A stretch of DNA of 15,613 nucleotides from UBA668 sp039796575 (GCA_039796575.1 JBDKJP010000106.1:1-15613), one strand, 5' to 3'. Shown: positions 1 through 9,191, counted from the stretch's first letter. Notes: a model not told the origin generated them from the letters alone. Translations and numbers: made by a program.

Positions 1-647
1 CCGGTGATCGTGGTGCCGGTCGCGGGTGCCGGTACCGCGGTGGACGTGCTGCTCCCGTTCACGTACACCCGGTACTCGGTCACCTCGTCGCCGTGGTCGT
101 CGGGCGCCGACCAGGTGATGCCTGCGCTGGCATCGAACGCGGCGGCGCCCACGTCGCCCGGTACGTCGGGCGTTCCCGTGGTGAGCGTCATCGTCGCGGT
201 GCCCTGGTCGGTGCCGTCGAGCCCGGCGAGCGCCAACAGCACCACGTCGCCGGCCGTGGTGGAGAGCGTGATGGCGGCGTCCCGTCCGTCGCCGTCGGTC
301 GACACGGCGAGCACGTTGGTGTCGGCGTCGGTGGCCACCAGTGCGGGCGCCCACCCGGCGGCCTCGATGCGCACGGTGAGGCTGGTGCTCGCGTCGGCGA
401 CGAGTGCGTACCAGGTGGCGTTGGCGAACGTGCCGGCGTCGGTGGTGACCGTGTCGAGACCGGCGGCGGTGTTGTCGGCCGTGAAGGCGCACGGGACGGT
501 GCAGGGCAGCGCCTCGGCGGTGAAGGCCGAGTCGCCACCCTGCAACGCGTGGGCGGCGGGGGTGGCGGTGAGCACCGCCACTGTCATCATCACCAGCGAC
601 GTCGATGCCAGCGCACCGGCGCGTCGAAGCAGACCGTTTCCGATCAT
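1..647 (-). CDS. Secreted fibronectin type III domain protein, N-terminal part (runs off the window)
   Basis: The visible 215 residues begin at ATG 647-645 and continue past base 1, so the C-terminus is missing. Residues 1-34 look like a signal peptide: two Arg at 8-9, a hydrophobic stretch with Val, Leu and Met, then an AHA cleavage site before LQGGDS. Residues about 35-150 form a Thr/Ala/Asp-rich beta-type region with a close Cys pair (PCTVPC). It resembles the pre-FN3 domain of many actinobacterial exported proteins, but I cannot name it. From about residue 155 (TPDVPGDV...ITWSAPDD...VTEYRVYVNG) the pattern is a fibronectin type III domain, with the WxxPxD, EYRVY and NG positions recognisable. 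A weak GCGGGA lies 5-6 nt before the ATG. Function is likely extracellular binding or scaffolding, and a catalytic domain could follow outside the window. Confidence 0.8.
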   Translation of the reverse strand, partial: MIGNGLLRRAGALASTSLVMMTVAVLTATPAAHALQGGDSAFTAEALPCTVPCAFTADNTAAGLDTVTTDAGTFANATWYALVADASTSLTVRIEAAGWAPALVATDADTNVLAVSTDGDGRDAAITLSTTAGDVVLLALAGLDGTDQGTATMTLTTGTPDVPGDVGAAAFDASAGITWSAPDDHGDEVTEYRVYVNGSSTSTAVPAPATGTTIT

Positions 648-742
648 GTGATTCCCGCCATTTCCTGACGCGGGGCCCGGGCCGCCGATGCCGGCTCCAG
701 GGCCTCCCTGCTCCCGTCGAGCAGCTCAATCACACACAGTGA

Positions 743-763
743 GCGCGCGACCGCGTCGCGCGC
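743..763 (-). terminator. Perfect GC hairpin after the 171-aa gene, probable terminator
   Basis: GCGCGCGAC and GTCGCGCGC form a perfect 9-bp stem around a 3-nt loop, 13 nt past the stop at 777. There is no T-run after it on the minus strand, so it is a hairpin-only terminator candidate. It also separates this gene from the FN3 gene downstream. Confidence 0.55.
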
Positions 764-776
764 CACATGACGTTCG

Positions 777-1292
777 TCACGCGACGGCGACGGGGAACTC
801 GTCGAACCAGATCGGGTCGGGGTCGCAGCCGATGGCCAGGCTCCGCACGGTCTCGCCGTCGGTGAGCAGCACGTCGAGCAGCTGCAACCCCTGCACCATG
901 TGGATGCGCCGCAGTGCCAGGTAGCCGCGGCGATCCTCGTCGTCGGGCGGGCCGGTGGGCACGTGCTGCTGCAGCACGATGCTGAGCGTCTGGCAGAACG
1001 GCGCCTCCACGCCCGGCGGGGCGACGTGCGCGACGAACAGGCCGACCTCGGCCGGTGGGTCGAGCAGGATGGCGGTGATGCGCCGCAGCTCGTCGAGCAG
1101 CACCAGCGCCTCGTGGCGCGCCGGGAACAGCTCGGGGATGTCGGTGGCCAGCGACACGGCGTCGCCGAACTCGGCCACCACCAGCGGCTGGTCGGGGTCG
1201 GGTGTGAACACGAACCAGTCGTGGTCGTGGGAACGGAGCGAGAGCGCGGTGTGGCGCCGACGAGGCAGCCGGAGACGCGGCATGAACGGCAT
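777..1292 (-). CDS. Conserved-looking protein of unknown function (171 aa)
   Basis: The ATG at 1292-1290 is preceded by GGGAGG with about 5 nt spacing, a strong ribosome binding site, so the first Met is preferred over Met4. The protein starts with a basic segment (PRLRLPRRRH), has no signal peptide or membrane segment, and is otherwise acidic with an alternating hydrophobic pattern. Recognisable stretches are WFVFTPDPDQPLVVAEFGDA, ARHEALVLLDELRRI and ALRRIHMVQGLQLLDVLL. The sequence looks like a compact cytoplasmic alpha/beta protein. I do not recognise the family and no catalytic motif is evident. It has its own probable promoter (TAGGTT at 1347-1342), a leader of about 40 nt and its own hairpin terminator, so it is likely monocistronic although it follows the peroxidase gene by 63 nt. 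Confidence 0.7.
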   Translation of the reverse strand: MPFMPRLRLPRRRHTALSLRSHDHDWFVFTPDPDQPLVVAEFGDAVSLATDIPELFPARHEALVLLDELRRITAILLDPPAEVGLFVAHVAPPGVEAPFCQTLSIVLQQHVPTGPPDDEDRRGYLALRRIHMVQGLQLLDVLLTDGETVRSLAIGCDPDPIWFDEFPVAVA

Positions 1293-1341
1293 GAGGACCT
1301 CCCGAAACGAGGAGCGTGTTCGGGGGGAAGCCGTCAGGCGG

Positions 1342-1347
1342 AACCTA
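1342..1347 (-). promoter_or_regulatory. Candidate -10 box TAGGTT for the 171-aa gene
   Basis: TAGGTT read on the minus strand lies in the 63-nt gap between the peroxidase stop and the 171-aa gene. It would start transcription near 1335, giving a leader of about 43 nt that contains the strong GGGAGG site. No convincing -35 box is visible. It matches the TAGGKT hexamers found before several other genes here. Confidence 0.4.
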
Positions 1348-1355
1348 TCGGGTGG

Positions 1356-1819
1356 TCAGAGGAGACCGGCCAACTTCGGCGCGATCTCCTCGGGGGTCAC
1401 CATCGGGTTGCACCGTTCGGCCACGTTGCCCTCGCGGTCGATGATGAACTTCTCGAAGTTCCAGGAGATGTCGGCGTCGTCGGTCTGCCCGCGCAGCCAT
1501 TGGTAGAGCTCGCAGGCACCGTCGCCGTTGACCTCGATCTTCGAGAACATCGGGAACTGCACTCCGTACTTCGACGTGGCGAACTCGAGGATCTCGGCAT
1601 CGGTGCCGGGTTCCTGCGCACCGAACTGGTTGCACGGGAAGGCGAGGACGCTGAAGCCCTGCGGGGACAACTCTTCGTGGAGCGTACGCAGACCTGCGTA
1701 CTGGCCGGTGAGGCCTCAATAGCTCGCGACGTTGACGATGAGGAGGACCTTGCCGCGGTAGTCGGCCAGGTTCACGTCCTCACCCGTGATGGACTTCATG
1801 GTGAAGTCGTAGAGGTGGC

Positions 1820-1823
<4 letters not shown>
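1356..1823 (-). CDS. Selenocysteine-containing glutathione peroxidase (in-frame TGA = Sec36)
   Basis: Reading from ATG 1823-1821, 35 residues (MSHLYDFTMKS...LLIVNVASY) lead to TGA at 1718-1716. The same frame then continues GLTGQYAGLRTLHEELSPQGFSVLAFPCNQFG through to a TGA stop at 1358-1356. The join VNVASY-[TGA]-GLT is the glutathione peroxidase active site, where the family has Cys or selenocysteine. Read through as Sec, the protein is 155 aa, close to the usual size of about 160. The catalytic partners are intact: Gln66 in FPCNQFG, and Trp121-Asn122 in WNFEKF. Cys64 is present, but the resolving Cys of thioredoxin-dependent members is Ala82 (EFATSKYG). The expected role is reduction of hydrogen or lipid peroxides in the cytoplasm; the thiol donor is unknown and could be mycothiol or thioredoxin. 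The start overlaps the upstream ATPase stop as ATGA, and no clear ribosome binding site is seen, so translation is probably coupled. Alternatives are a sequencing error or a pseudogene, but the hairpin after the TGA argues against both. Confidence 0.88.
1684..1718 (-). promoter_or_regulatory. Bacterial SECIS element within the peroxidase gene
   Basis: After the TGA at 1718-1716 come 14 nt, then a perfect 7-bp stem GTACGCA (1701-1695) and TGCGTAC (1690-1684) closing the tetraloop GGTC (1694-1691). The loop therefore starts 21 nt after the TGA. From memory, E. coli fdhF has 18 nt there and shares the apical sequence GCAGGTCTGC. The loop G-U that SelB recognises is present. The bulged U of the E. 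coli stem is not evident. A possible lower pairing of TGAGGC (1718-1713) with GCTCCA (1683-1678) has one mismatch. The role is to recruit SelB and Sec-tRNA to decode UGA. Confidence 0.85.
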
Positions 1824-4192
<2,369 letters not shown>

Positions 4193-4199
4193 TCGTCCG

Positions 4200-4205
4200 A
4201 CCCTA
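4200..4205 (-). promoter_or_regulatory. Candidate leaderless -10 box TAGGGT for the ATPase-peroxidase operon
   Basis: TAGGGT on the minus strand ends 7 nt before ATG 4192, the spacing expected if transcription starts at the A of the start codon. No ribosome binding site fits in the 33-nt divergent intergenic region. No clear -35 box is visible. Confidence 0.5.
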
Positions 4206-4212
4206 CCGGGGA

Positions 4213-4218
4213 TACGGT
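4213..4218 (+). promoter_or_regulatory. Candidate leaderless -10 box TACGGT for the PPOX gene
   Basis: TACGGT ends 7 nt before ATG 4226, mirroring the arrangement on the other strand. A possible -35 (TTCGTC at 4192-4197) is 15 nt away, which is short. The two -10 boxes are only 7 nt apart, so the two promoters may exclude each other. Confidence 0.45.
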
Positions 4219-4225
4219 TTGGCCC

Positions 4226-4615
4226 ATGGCGATCACCGACGAGACCTATGTGCTGCTCACCACCTTCCGCAAGAACGGGGAAGGAGTGCCCACCCCGGTG
4301 TGGATCGTCGCCCTCCCCGACGGCTCCTGCGGGTTCACCACCGAGGCCTCCTCGGGCAAGGTGAAGCGCATCCGCAACAACCCGGCGGTCACCCTGCAGC
4401 CGTGCGACATGCGCGGCAAGGTGCGCGAAGGGAGCGAGGTCGTGCACGCCACTGCCGAGGTGTTGCTCGACGCCGACGCGCACGTGGTGCGCGACGCCAT
4501 CCGCGCCAAGCACAAGGTGTTCACCACGCTGATGGACATCGGCGCGCGCATCCGCGGGCTGTTCAAGAAGGTCGACGAGCGGGAGTGCGCGATCAGGATG
4601 CAGCTGCAGGGCTGA
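4226..4615 (+). CDS. PPOX-class (pyridoxamine-oxidase fold) F420/FMN-dependent protein
   Basis: This 129-residue protein has the split-barrel flavin/F420-binding fold. TFRKNGEGVPTPVWIV forms the first strands, FTTEASSGKVKRIRNNPAVTLQPCDMRGK is the typical segment with SGKVKRIRNNP contacting the cofactor phosphates, and the C-terminal half is a helix rich in Lys and Arg. The family resembles the small actinobacterial PPOX proteins related to Rv2061, which are predicted to use the deazaflavin F420; the substrate is unknown. The start at ATG 4226 has no ribosome binding site but a -10-like TACGGT 7 nt upstream, suggesting leaderless expression. It diverges from the ATPase gene and its 3' end overlaps the convergent Vps62-like gene by 23 nt. 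F420 use as opposed to FMN cannot be decided from the sequence. Confidence 0.85.
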   Translation: MAITDETYVLLTTFRKNGEGVPTPVWIVALPDGSCGFTTEASSGKVKRIRNNPAVTLQPCDMRGKVREGSEVVHATAEVLLDADAHVVRDAIRAKHKVFTTLMDIGARIRGLFKKVDERECAIRMQLQG

Positions 4616-6452
4616 CCGCAGCGGCGACGAGCTCGCCGTGCAGCAGGCGCAGGCACAACGCCATCCAGGGCAACAGCACCGCGAAGAACAACGCGGCGAT
4701 GAGGTTCACCACACCGAACGAGCTGTTGGTGAGGATGAGCACGAGCGTGCCCACGAACGGGCCGGTGAACGCGGTGACGCCGAACACGGCGACCACCAGC
4801 GCGAGCGTGCGCCAACGGTTGCCCTTGCCGAGCCGGCGTGAGGTGCGGAACGAGGCGACCACGCCGGTGCCGTCGACGTGTGCGGCGCTCGAGGCGACGC
4901 ACCACAGCACCGCGGCGATCGCCGCCAACAGCGGCACGAGGAACAGCACGGAGAACAGCAGGAAGAACGCGGCGGCCACCATGAACGCGCGGTCACCTCG
5001 CGTGCGCCGGAGCACATGACCTTCCTCGGACCCCGCGTCGATGTCGCTCGCGAGCCGCAGGGTCGCGGCGTGCGCGTAGAGCCCGACCGGGATGCTGACC
5101 AGTGCGCCGGCCAGTAGTGCCACGGCGGCGCCGATGCTCTGGTCGCGGCCCACGATGTCGGTGACGTCGTCGAACGCCGGGATGCGCAGCACCACCACCT
5201 GCACGACCGCTGCCACGAGACCGCCGGCGAGGACGAGCAGCATGATCGGCAGGAATCGACGCCGGTGCTCGAACAGCAGCCGTGCGGCGCCGCGCATGAT
5301 CTGACCGTTGCGACGTCGCGCCACCAGCGGCAGCGGCTCGTCGGGTGACCAGAGCGTGCGCTTCACCCCGACGACCACGAGTGCGATGACGGCGACGATC
5401 GCGATGGCCACCAGCCACGGCTCGTCGAGGAAGTTGATGAACAGGATGGAGCCCGTCGCACTCGCGGTGCAGAAGAAGTCGGTCACCTTCGTGCCGAGCG
5501 GCGGGAGGCTGACGCTGCCGTCGCGCCCTTCCTCCTCCATCCACACGATCGGGTGCGCCCACTGGTCCTTCGTGATCGGCCCGGTGGGGCCGTTGTTGAA
5601 CGACGGCTGCCGCTCACCCCAGCGACCCTCGAACGTCAGCCAGGCGAACGGGTCGCCCGCGGTGGGTGTGCCGTCGGGCAGCATCACCACCGTCGGCTCG
5701 ATCGAGGCGGACGGGCCGCGCGTGTCGTCGCAGCCGAAGCCCGACGCGGCACTCTTCCCGAACCACCGGTTCGGCGTGTAGTAGGTGGCGTGCGAACCGG
5801 TGCCCGGGTACACCACCGGGTGGTCGTCGACCTTCTCGACGCGGTCCCAGGCGCGGCGCTCGCTGCCCTCGTGCTGGGCCACCGCCACCTCCACCGGGTC
5901 GGTGTCCAGCGCGGCCGTTGCGTCGTCGGCGTCGAACGCGATCTGGAGCATCTCCCAGTCGCCCTCGTGACGGTCGTTCCAGTCGTTGTAGACCCAGAAC
6001 ACCCAGTACTGCAGCGCCAACCGGCCGGGCTCGTCGGGGTCGGTGGCGACGCGTGCGTACACCGTCGGCGTGTTGCGCGCGCCCGTGCTGTCGAACCACC
6101 GCTCGTAGTCGCACCGCGGCTCGAGCGCGTTGCCCGGGAAGTCGAGGTACGCGTCGGCCGGTGCCGCGGCGAGGTCGTCGGCGGTGGGCGCGGTGGTGAT
6201 GATGGTGCCGCCGTTCGCGCGCAGCACGACGTCGTCGTTGCCGAGCACCACCTCGACCGGGGCGGGGGAGTACGGCTCGCCCGCCCCGCAGGCCTCGGTG
6301 TGCTGCTGGACGCGGACGATGGGCGCGTACCGTTCGGCCAGTTCCTGCTCGGGCGTGGCGGCCGCGGTGGTGACGCGCGGCGCCACGGTGAGCGCCAGCG
6401 CCACCGACGTCGCGAGGATCCCGCCGAACAGGTGGGCCAGACGCGACGTCAC
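4593..6452 (-). CDS. Exported Vps62-like domain fused to a polytopic membrane domain
   Basis: The start is GTG at 6452-6450, 7 nt after the stop of the preceding gene. It gives a 619-aa protein with a signal peptide (MTSRLAHLFGG, then a hydrophobic stretch to about residue 30). Residues about 35-330 resemble the Vps62-like family: YWVFWVYNDWNDRHEGDWE (149-167), VAVAQHEGSERRAW (189-202) and HPVVYPGTGSHATYY (211-225) are its signature blocks, conserved in His, Asp, Glu and Trp. After this come membrane helices at about 346-365, 399-422, 438-462, 489-522, 549-575 and 577-604. The topology suggests an extracytoplasmic N-terminal domain and a membrane-embedded C-terminal half. The biochemical role of bacterial Vps62-like domains is not established, and I make no functional claim. 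It is probably co-transcribed with the IPVTG surface protein upstream. Its last 23 nt overlap the convergent PPOX gene. Confidence 0.75.
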   Translation of the reverse strand: MTSRLAHLFGGILATSVALALTVAPRVTTAAATPEQELAERYAPIVRVQQHTEACGAGEPYSPAPVEVVLGNDDVVLRANGGTIITTAPTADDLAAAPADAYLDFPGNALEPRCDYERWFDSTGARNTPTVYARVATDPDEPGRLALQYWVFWVYNDWNDRHEGDWEMLQIAFDADDATAALDTDPVEVAVAQHEGSERRAWDRVEKVDDHPVVYPGTGSHATYYTPNRWFGKSAASGFGCDDTRGPSASIEPTVVMLPDGTPTAGDPFAWLTFEGRWGERQPSFNNGPTGPITKDQWAHPIVWMEEEGRDGSVSLPPLGTKVTDFFCTASATGSILFINFLDEPWLVAIAIVAVIALVVVGVKRTLWSPDEPLPLVARRRNGQIMRGAARLLFEHRRRFLPIMLLVLAGGLVAAVVQVVVLRIPAFDDVTDIVGRDQSIGAAVALLAGALVSIPVGLYAHAATLRLASDIDAGSEEGHVLRRTRGDRAFMVAAAFFLLFSVLFLVPLLAAIAAVLWCVASSAAHVDGTGVVASFRTSRRLGKGNRWRTLALVVAVFGVTAFTGPFVGTLVLILTNSSFGVVNLIAALFFAVLLPWMALCLRLLHGELVAAAVSPAAAS

Positions 6453-6459
6453 GGGCGGC

Positions 6460-7269
6460 TCACCCGGCAGGGGCCGGTTGGCGGCTGAACCACACCAGTG
6501 CGAGACCGGTGAGGACGAGCACCACGGCGAGGCCCAGCGGGAGCGACCGACCGGTGACGGGGATGGAGCCACCACCGCCGCCCACACCGCTGCTGTCGGT
6601 GACCGAGAACGGATGGCTGTCGACGATCTGGCCGCCGGCGATGGCGTCGCACGACACGAGCACCTCGTGCCGTCCGCCGGGGGTGTCGATCGGGATCGGC
6701 AGGTCGAACTGCAGTGCCCCGCCGGTCACGACGCCGGTGATGGACGACACGGTGGTGCCGTCGACCAACAGTTCGGCCGTGGCAGTGGACCCCTCGACGC
6801 AGTCGATGGACGTCGCCGACACGGCACCCGTGCCGCCGACCCCGGCGCCGAAGCCCTCGGCCGGCGCCTGCCACCAGAGCAGCCCGACCGTGGGGTACAC
6901 GAGCACCGGAGTGGCCGATGACGACGCGGTCGACGCGTCGGAGCACGTGGCGGCGAACCACACCGCGGTCTCCTCGGTGGTGGTGGTGTGCAGGAAGGAG
7001 AACCCGTCGACGGTCTGGGTGACGATGCCCGGGTCGAGCGCCGTGGTGGTGGCCGGGCCCGACGGGCCGCCGCTGGCCACGGTGACCTCCAGGAGGTCGA
7101 CCGTGTTGCCCGTGGCGCAGAAGTCGGCGGTGAGCAGGATGGTCTCGCCGACGTGCACGGCGGTGGCGTCGGGCGTGAGCGAGAGCCCCGCGGCGTGCGC
7201 CGCCGGTGCCTGCCACGCGAGCGCGACGAACACGGCGGTGAGCACCGCTCCCAACAGTCGAGTGCGCAT
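6460..7269 (-). CDS. Exported surface protein with C-terminal IPVTG-like anchor
   Basis: The 269-aa product begins with a signal peptide (MRTRLLGAVLTAVFVALAWQ, then AHAAG around residue 26). A Thr/Ser/Val-rich beta-sandwich-like body follows, with Cys residues spaced so that pairing outside the cell is plausible. A Gly-rich linker leads to IPVTG (about 236-240), a hydrophobic segment GLAVVLVLTGLALVWF and a short tail with Arg. This layout copies sortase substrates (LPxTG, membrane helix, charged tail), with Ile replacing Leu and only one Arg. Alternatively the helix simply anchors it. No enzyme motif is seen, and it may be an adhesin-like or cell-envelope structural protein. The start ATG 7269-7267 is 6 nt after TAGCGT, with no ribosome binding site, so leaderless expression is likely. 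The Vps62-like gene follows after 7 nt, suggesting an operon of envelope proteins. Confidence 0.75.
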   Translation of the reverse strand: MRTRLLGAVLTAVFVALAWQAPAAHAAGLSLTPDATAVHVGETILLTADFCATGNTVDLLEVTVASGGPSGPATTTALDPGIVTQTVDGFSFLHTTTTEETAVWFAATCSDASTASSSATPVLVYPTVGLLWWQAPAEGFGAGVGGTGAVSATSIDCVEGSTATAELLVDGTTVSSITGVVTGGALQFDLPIPIDTPGGRHEVLVSCDAIAGGQIVDSHPFSVTDSSGVGGGGGSIPVTGRSLPLGLAVVLVLTGLALVWFSRQPAPAG

Positions 7270-7275
7270 CAGCCC

Positions 7276-7281
7276 ACGCTA
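7276..7281 (-). promoter_or_regulatory. Candidate leaderless -10 box TAGCGT for the IPVTG surface protein
   Basis: TAGCGT on the minus strand ends 6 nt before ATG 7269. It lies between the hairpin terminator of the cyanophycinase-like gene and this start, as a promoter should. No -35 box is recognisable. Confidence 0.45.
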
Positions 7282-7295
7282 CGCGCTGGCGAGTT

Positions 7296-7318
7296 GCGGG
7301 CGGGGCATCCCCGCCCGC
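7296..7318 (-). terminator. Perfect 10-bp GC hairpin after the cyanophycinase-like gene
   Basis: GCGGGCGGGG and CCCCGCCCGC (plus-strand reading) pair perfectly around a CAT loop, 3 nt past the stop at 7322. No T-run follows on the minus strand. The position directly after a stop and before a new promoter supports a terminator role, of the same build as the hairpin at 743-763. Confidence 0.65.
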
Positions 7319-7321
7319 GGC

Positions 7322-9160
7322 TCACGAGTGCAGGGTCTGGCCGCTGACGAAGGTGTCGAGCACGGTCCAGCGTGTGGCGAGGCCGCCGTTGGTGCCGGTG
7401 CCGAATGTGGCGACGCGCCCGTCGAGCGCGACGACGGCGTTGTCGCCGATGACCGTGGCGGTGCCGTTGCGCACCTCGACCGCGGTGGCCACGTCGAGGC
7501 CGAGCGACAGCGACTGCGGCGCCGCGGCGAGCACCTGGTAGGCCTGGCCCCAACGGTGCTGCGGCAGCAGGCGCGGGGTGACCGACAGGTTGCTCACCCA
7601 GCCGAGACCGTCGGCCACGGCCACGTTGCCGGCCACGAAGTCGAGCGATGCGTCGAGCTCGATGTCGGCGGCGGGGCCGTCGGTGGAGAGCTTGGTGCCG
7701 AGTGCGGCGGCGGCAGCATCGTCGGCGAGCAACGCGGCGCCCGCATTCCAGCGGGTGCGCACGGCCGAGGTGATGGCGGGCTGCGCTGCGAGGGCGGGCA
7801 GCACGAGCGAGGCGTCGGCCGAGGTGAGCACGATGCCGCTGGCGCCCTGGATGGCGGCAACGGTGGCGACCACGTTCGTCTTCGCGTCGACGGCGACCCA
7901 CTTCACGGTGGCGGTGACACCGGGCTGCAGTGCGGCGGCGATGGCCTTCGCATCGGCCTGCGCGGTGGTGGTCTTCGCATAGCCGACGGTGAGCACCACG
8001 ATGGTGGCGGCGGCGCCGCCGGCACGCTGCACGAACGTGCTGCCCACGGCACCGGCGGGCTGCTCGCGGAAGCCGCCCGACAGGAGGAGCGAGCCCGATC
8101 CGGCCGCGGTGCCGAACGTGGGGTAGGTGCGGCCGGCGAACGACGGGGCGGCCTGGGCCACGCCGTTCACGGTGGGCTGCATCGAGGCGAACGAGAAGCC
8201 GTTGGCGCCACCGGGCACGAGGTGCGTGACCACGCCGCTGGTGGCGAGGGTGTGGTTCGGGCCGCCGAACGACGCCGTGGCGCCGAGCGTGAGCGGATCG
8301 ATGACGATGCCGCCGGAGAGACCGGTGACCTCGGTGAGCGTGGTCTCGTCGATCACGATGCCACCGGTGGCGGCGTCCATGCCGAGCACCGGCATCTGCT
8401 GGGTGACGGCCACGTTGACGGCGCGGCCGATGCGGCCACGCTCGAACACGTGCTGCTCGTCGATCACCGTGGGCAGGCCGAAGATGAGGCCGCGGGTGAG
8501 GTCGCCGGGGCCGTCGTAGGTCCAGACGTCGACGGCGCCCTGCTGCAGGCTCTGCGGCACGTCGAAGCCGGCGGAGAAGCCGTTGATCATGTTGCGCGAC
8601 TGCACGGCGTCGCCAGCGCTGTTGCCGCCCATCACGGCACCGCGCTGGTAGACGGCGGCCATCGCGGCCTCGAGCGGCGTGCCGGCGACGAGCTGCATCG
8701 CCACGGTCTGGTCACCGCCGAGCACGAACATGCCGTCGACGTCGGCGGTGAACGCGTCGATGTTCGACTGCACGAACGCGTCGGAGCGGGTGAGCGTGGG
8801 GAGGAGCACGGTCTCGCAGGTCTGCGTGGGCGCCTTCACCACGTTGCAGGCGTCCTGCAGCATGGCGCGACGGTTGTCGGCAAGCGTGAGGTTCTTCTTG
8901 CGTTCGCTCTTCGACGACGTGAACGCGTCGAGGCTGTAGGTGATGGGCAGCACCAGCAGGCGCACGGTGCCCGAGGTGTCCTGGGCGGCCGCGGCGCGGG
9001 CGAACTGCTGCATCGTGGGCGCCTGGTAGTCGGAGCCGATCGGCACCATCACCCGCGGCAGTGCGGCCGTGGCCTGCGGTGCGGCGAAGCCGGCCACGGT
9101 GCCGACCAGCACGGTGGCGGCGATGACGCCACGAACCTTGGCGCGATGTGTGCGATGCAT
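7322..9160 (-). CDS. Exported cyanophycinase-like protein with tandem S51 domains, the second degenerate
   Basis: The ATG at 9160-9158 follows GGGGAG (7 nt spacing) and yields 612 aa with a signal peptide ending near residue 33 (QATAALPRV). The first domain (about 35-330) has the cyanophycinase/peptidase S51 signature: VLGGDQ (146-151), the nucleophile elbow GGNSAGDA with Ser181, and DEQHVFERGRIGR with His237, the expected catalytic His. Cyanophycinases cut cyanophycin (Asp-Arg polymer) into dipeptides, but other S51 peptidases act on Asp dipeptides, so the substrate is not certain. The second half (about 335-612) repeats the layout: SGSLLLSGGF, PQHRWGQAYQVL in place of the DxH block, and DVATAVEVRNGTATVIGD. 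At its nucleophile position AGAALLADDAAA lacks the GxSAG serine, so it is probably non-catalytic. The leader starts near the TAGGGT box at 9197-9192. Confidence 0.75.
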   Translation of the reverse strand: MHRTHRAKVRGVIAATVLVGTVAGFAAPQATAALPRVMVPIGSDYQAPTMQQFARAAAAQDTSGTVRLLVLPITYSLDAFTSSKSERKKNLTLADNRRAMLQDACNVVKAPTQTCETVLLPTLTRSDAFVQSNIDAFTADVDGMFVLGGDQTVAMQLVAGTPLEAAMAAVYQRGAVMGGNSAGDAVQSRNMINGFSAGFDVPQSLQQGAVDVWTYDGPGDLTRGLIFGLPTVIDEQHVFERGRIGRAVNVAVTQQMPVLGMDAATGGIVIDETTLTEVTGLSGGIVIDPLTLGATASFGGPNHTLATSGVVTHLVPGGANGFSFASMQPTVNGVAQAAPSFAGRTYPTFGTAAGSGSLLLSGGFREQPAGAVGSTFVQRAGGAAATIVVLTVGYAKTTTAQADAKAIAAALQPGVTATVKWVAVDAKTNVVATVAAIQGASGIVLTSADASLVLPALAAQPAITSAVRTRWNAGAALLADDAAAAALGTKLSTDGPAADIELDASLDFVAGNVAVADGLGWVSNLSVTPRLLPQHRWGQAYQVLAAAPQSLSLGLDVATAVEVRNGTATVIGDNAVVALDGRVATFGTGTNGGLATRWTVLDTFVSGQTLHS

Positions 9161-9191
9161 GTCTCTCTCCCCGTCGGATGCGATGGCCCGC

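Noticed and set aside
725..735. 11-nt sequence CTCAATCACAC, also at 11885-11895, upstream of two exported-protein genes
   Set aside because: An 11-nt match is expected by chance several times in a window of this size, and the distances to the starts differ.
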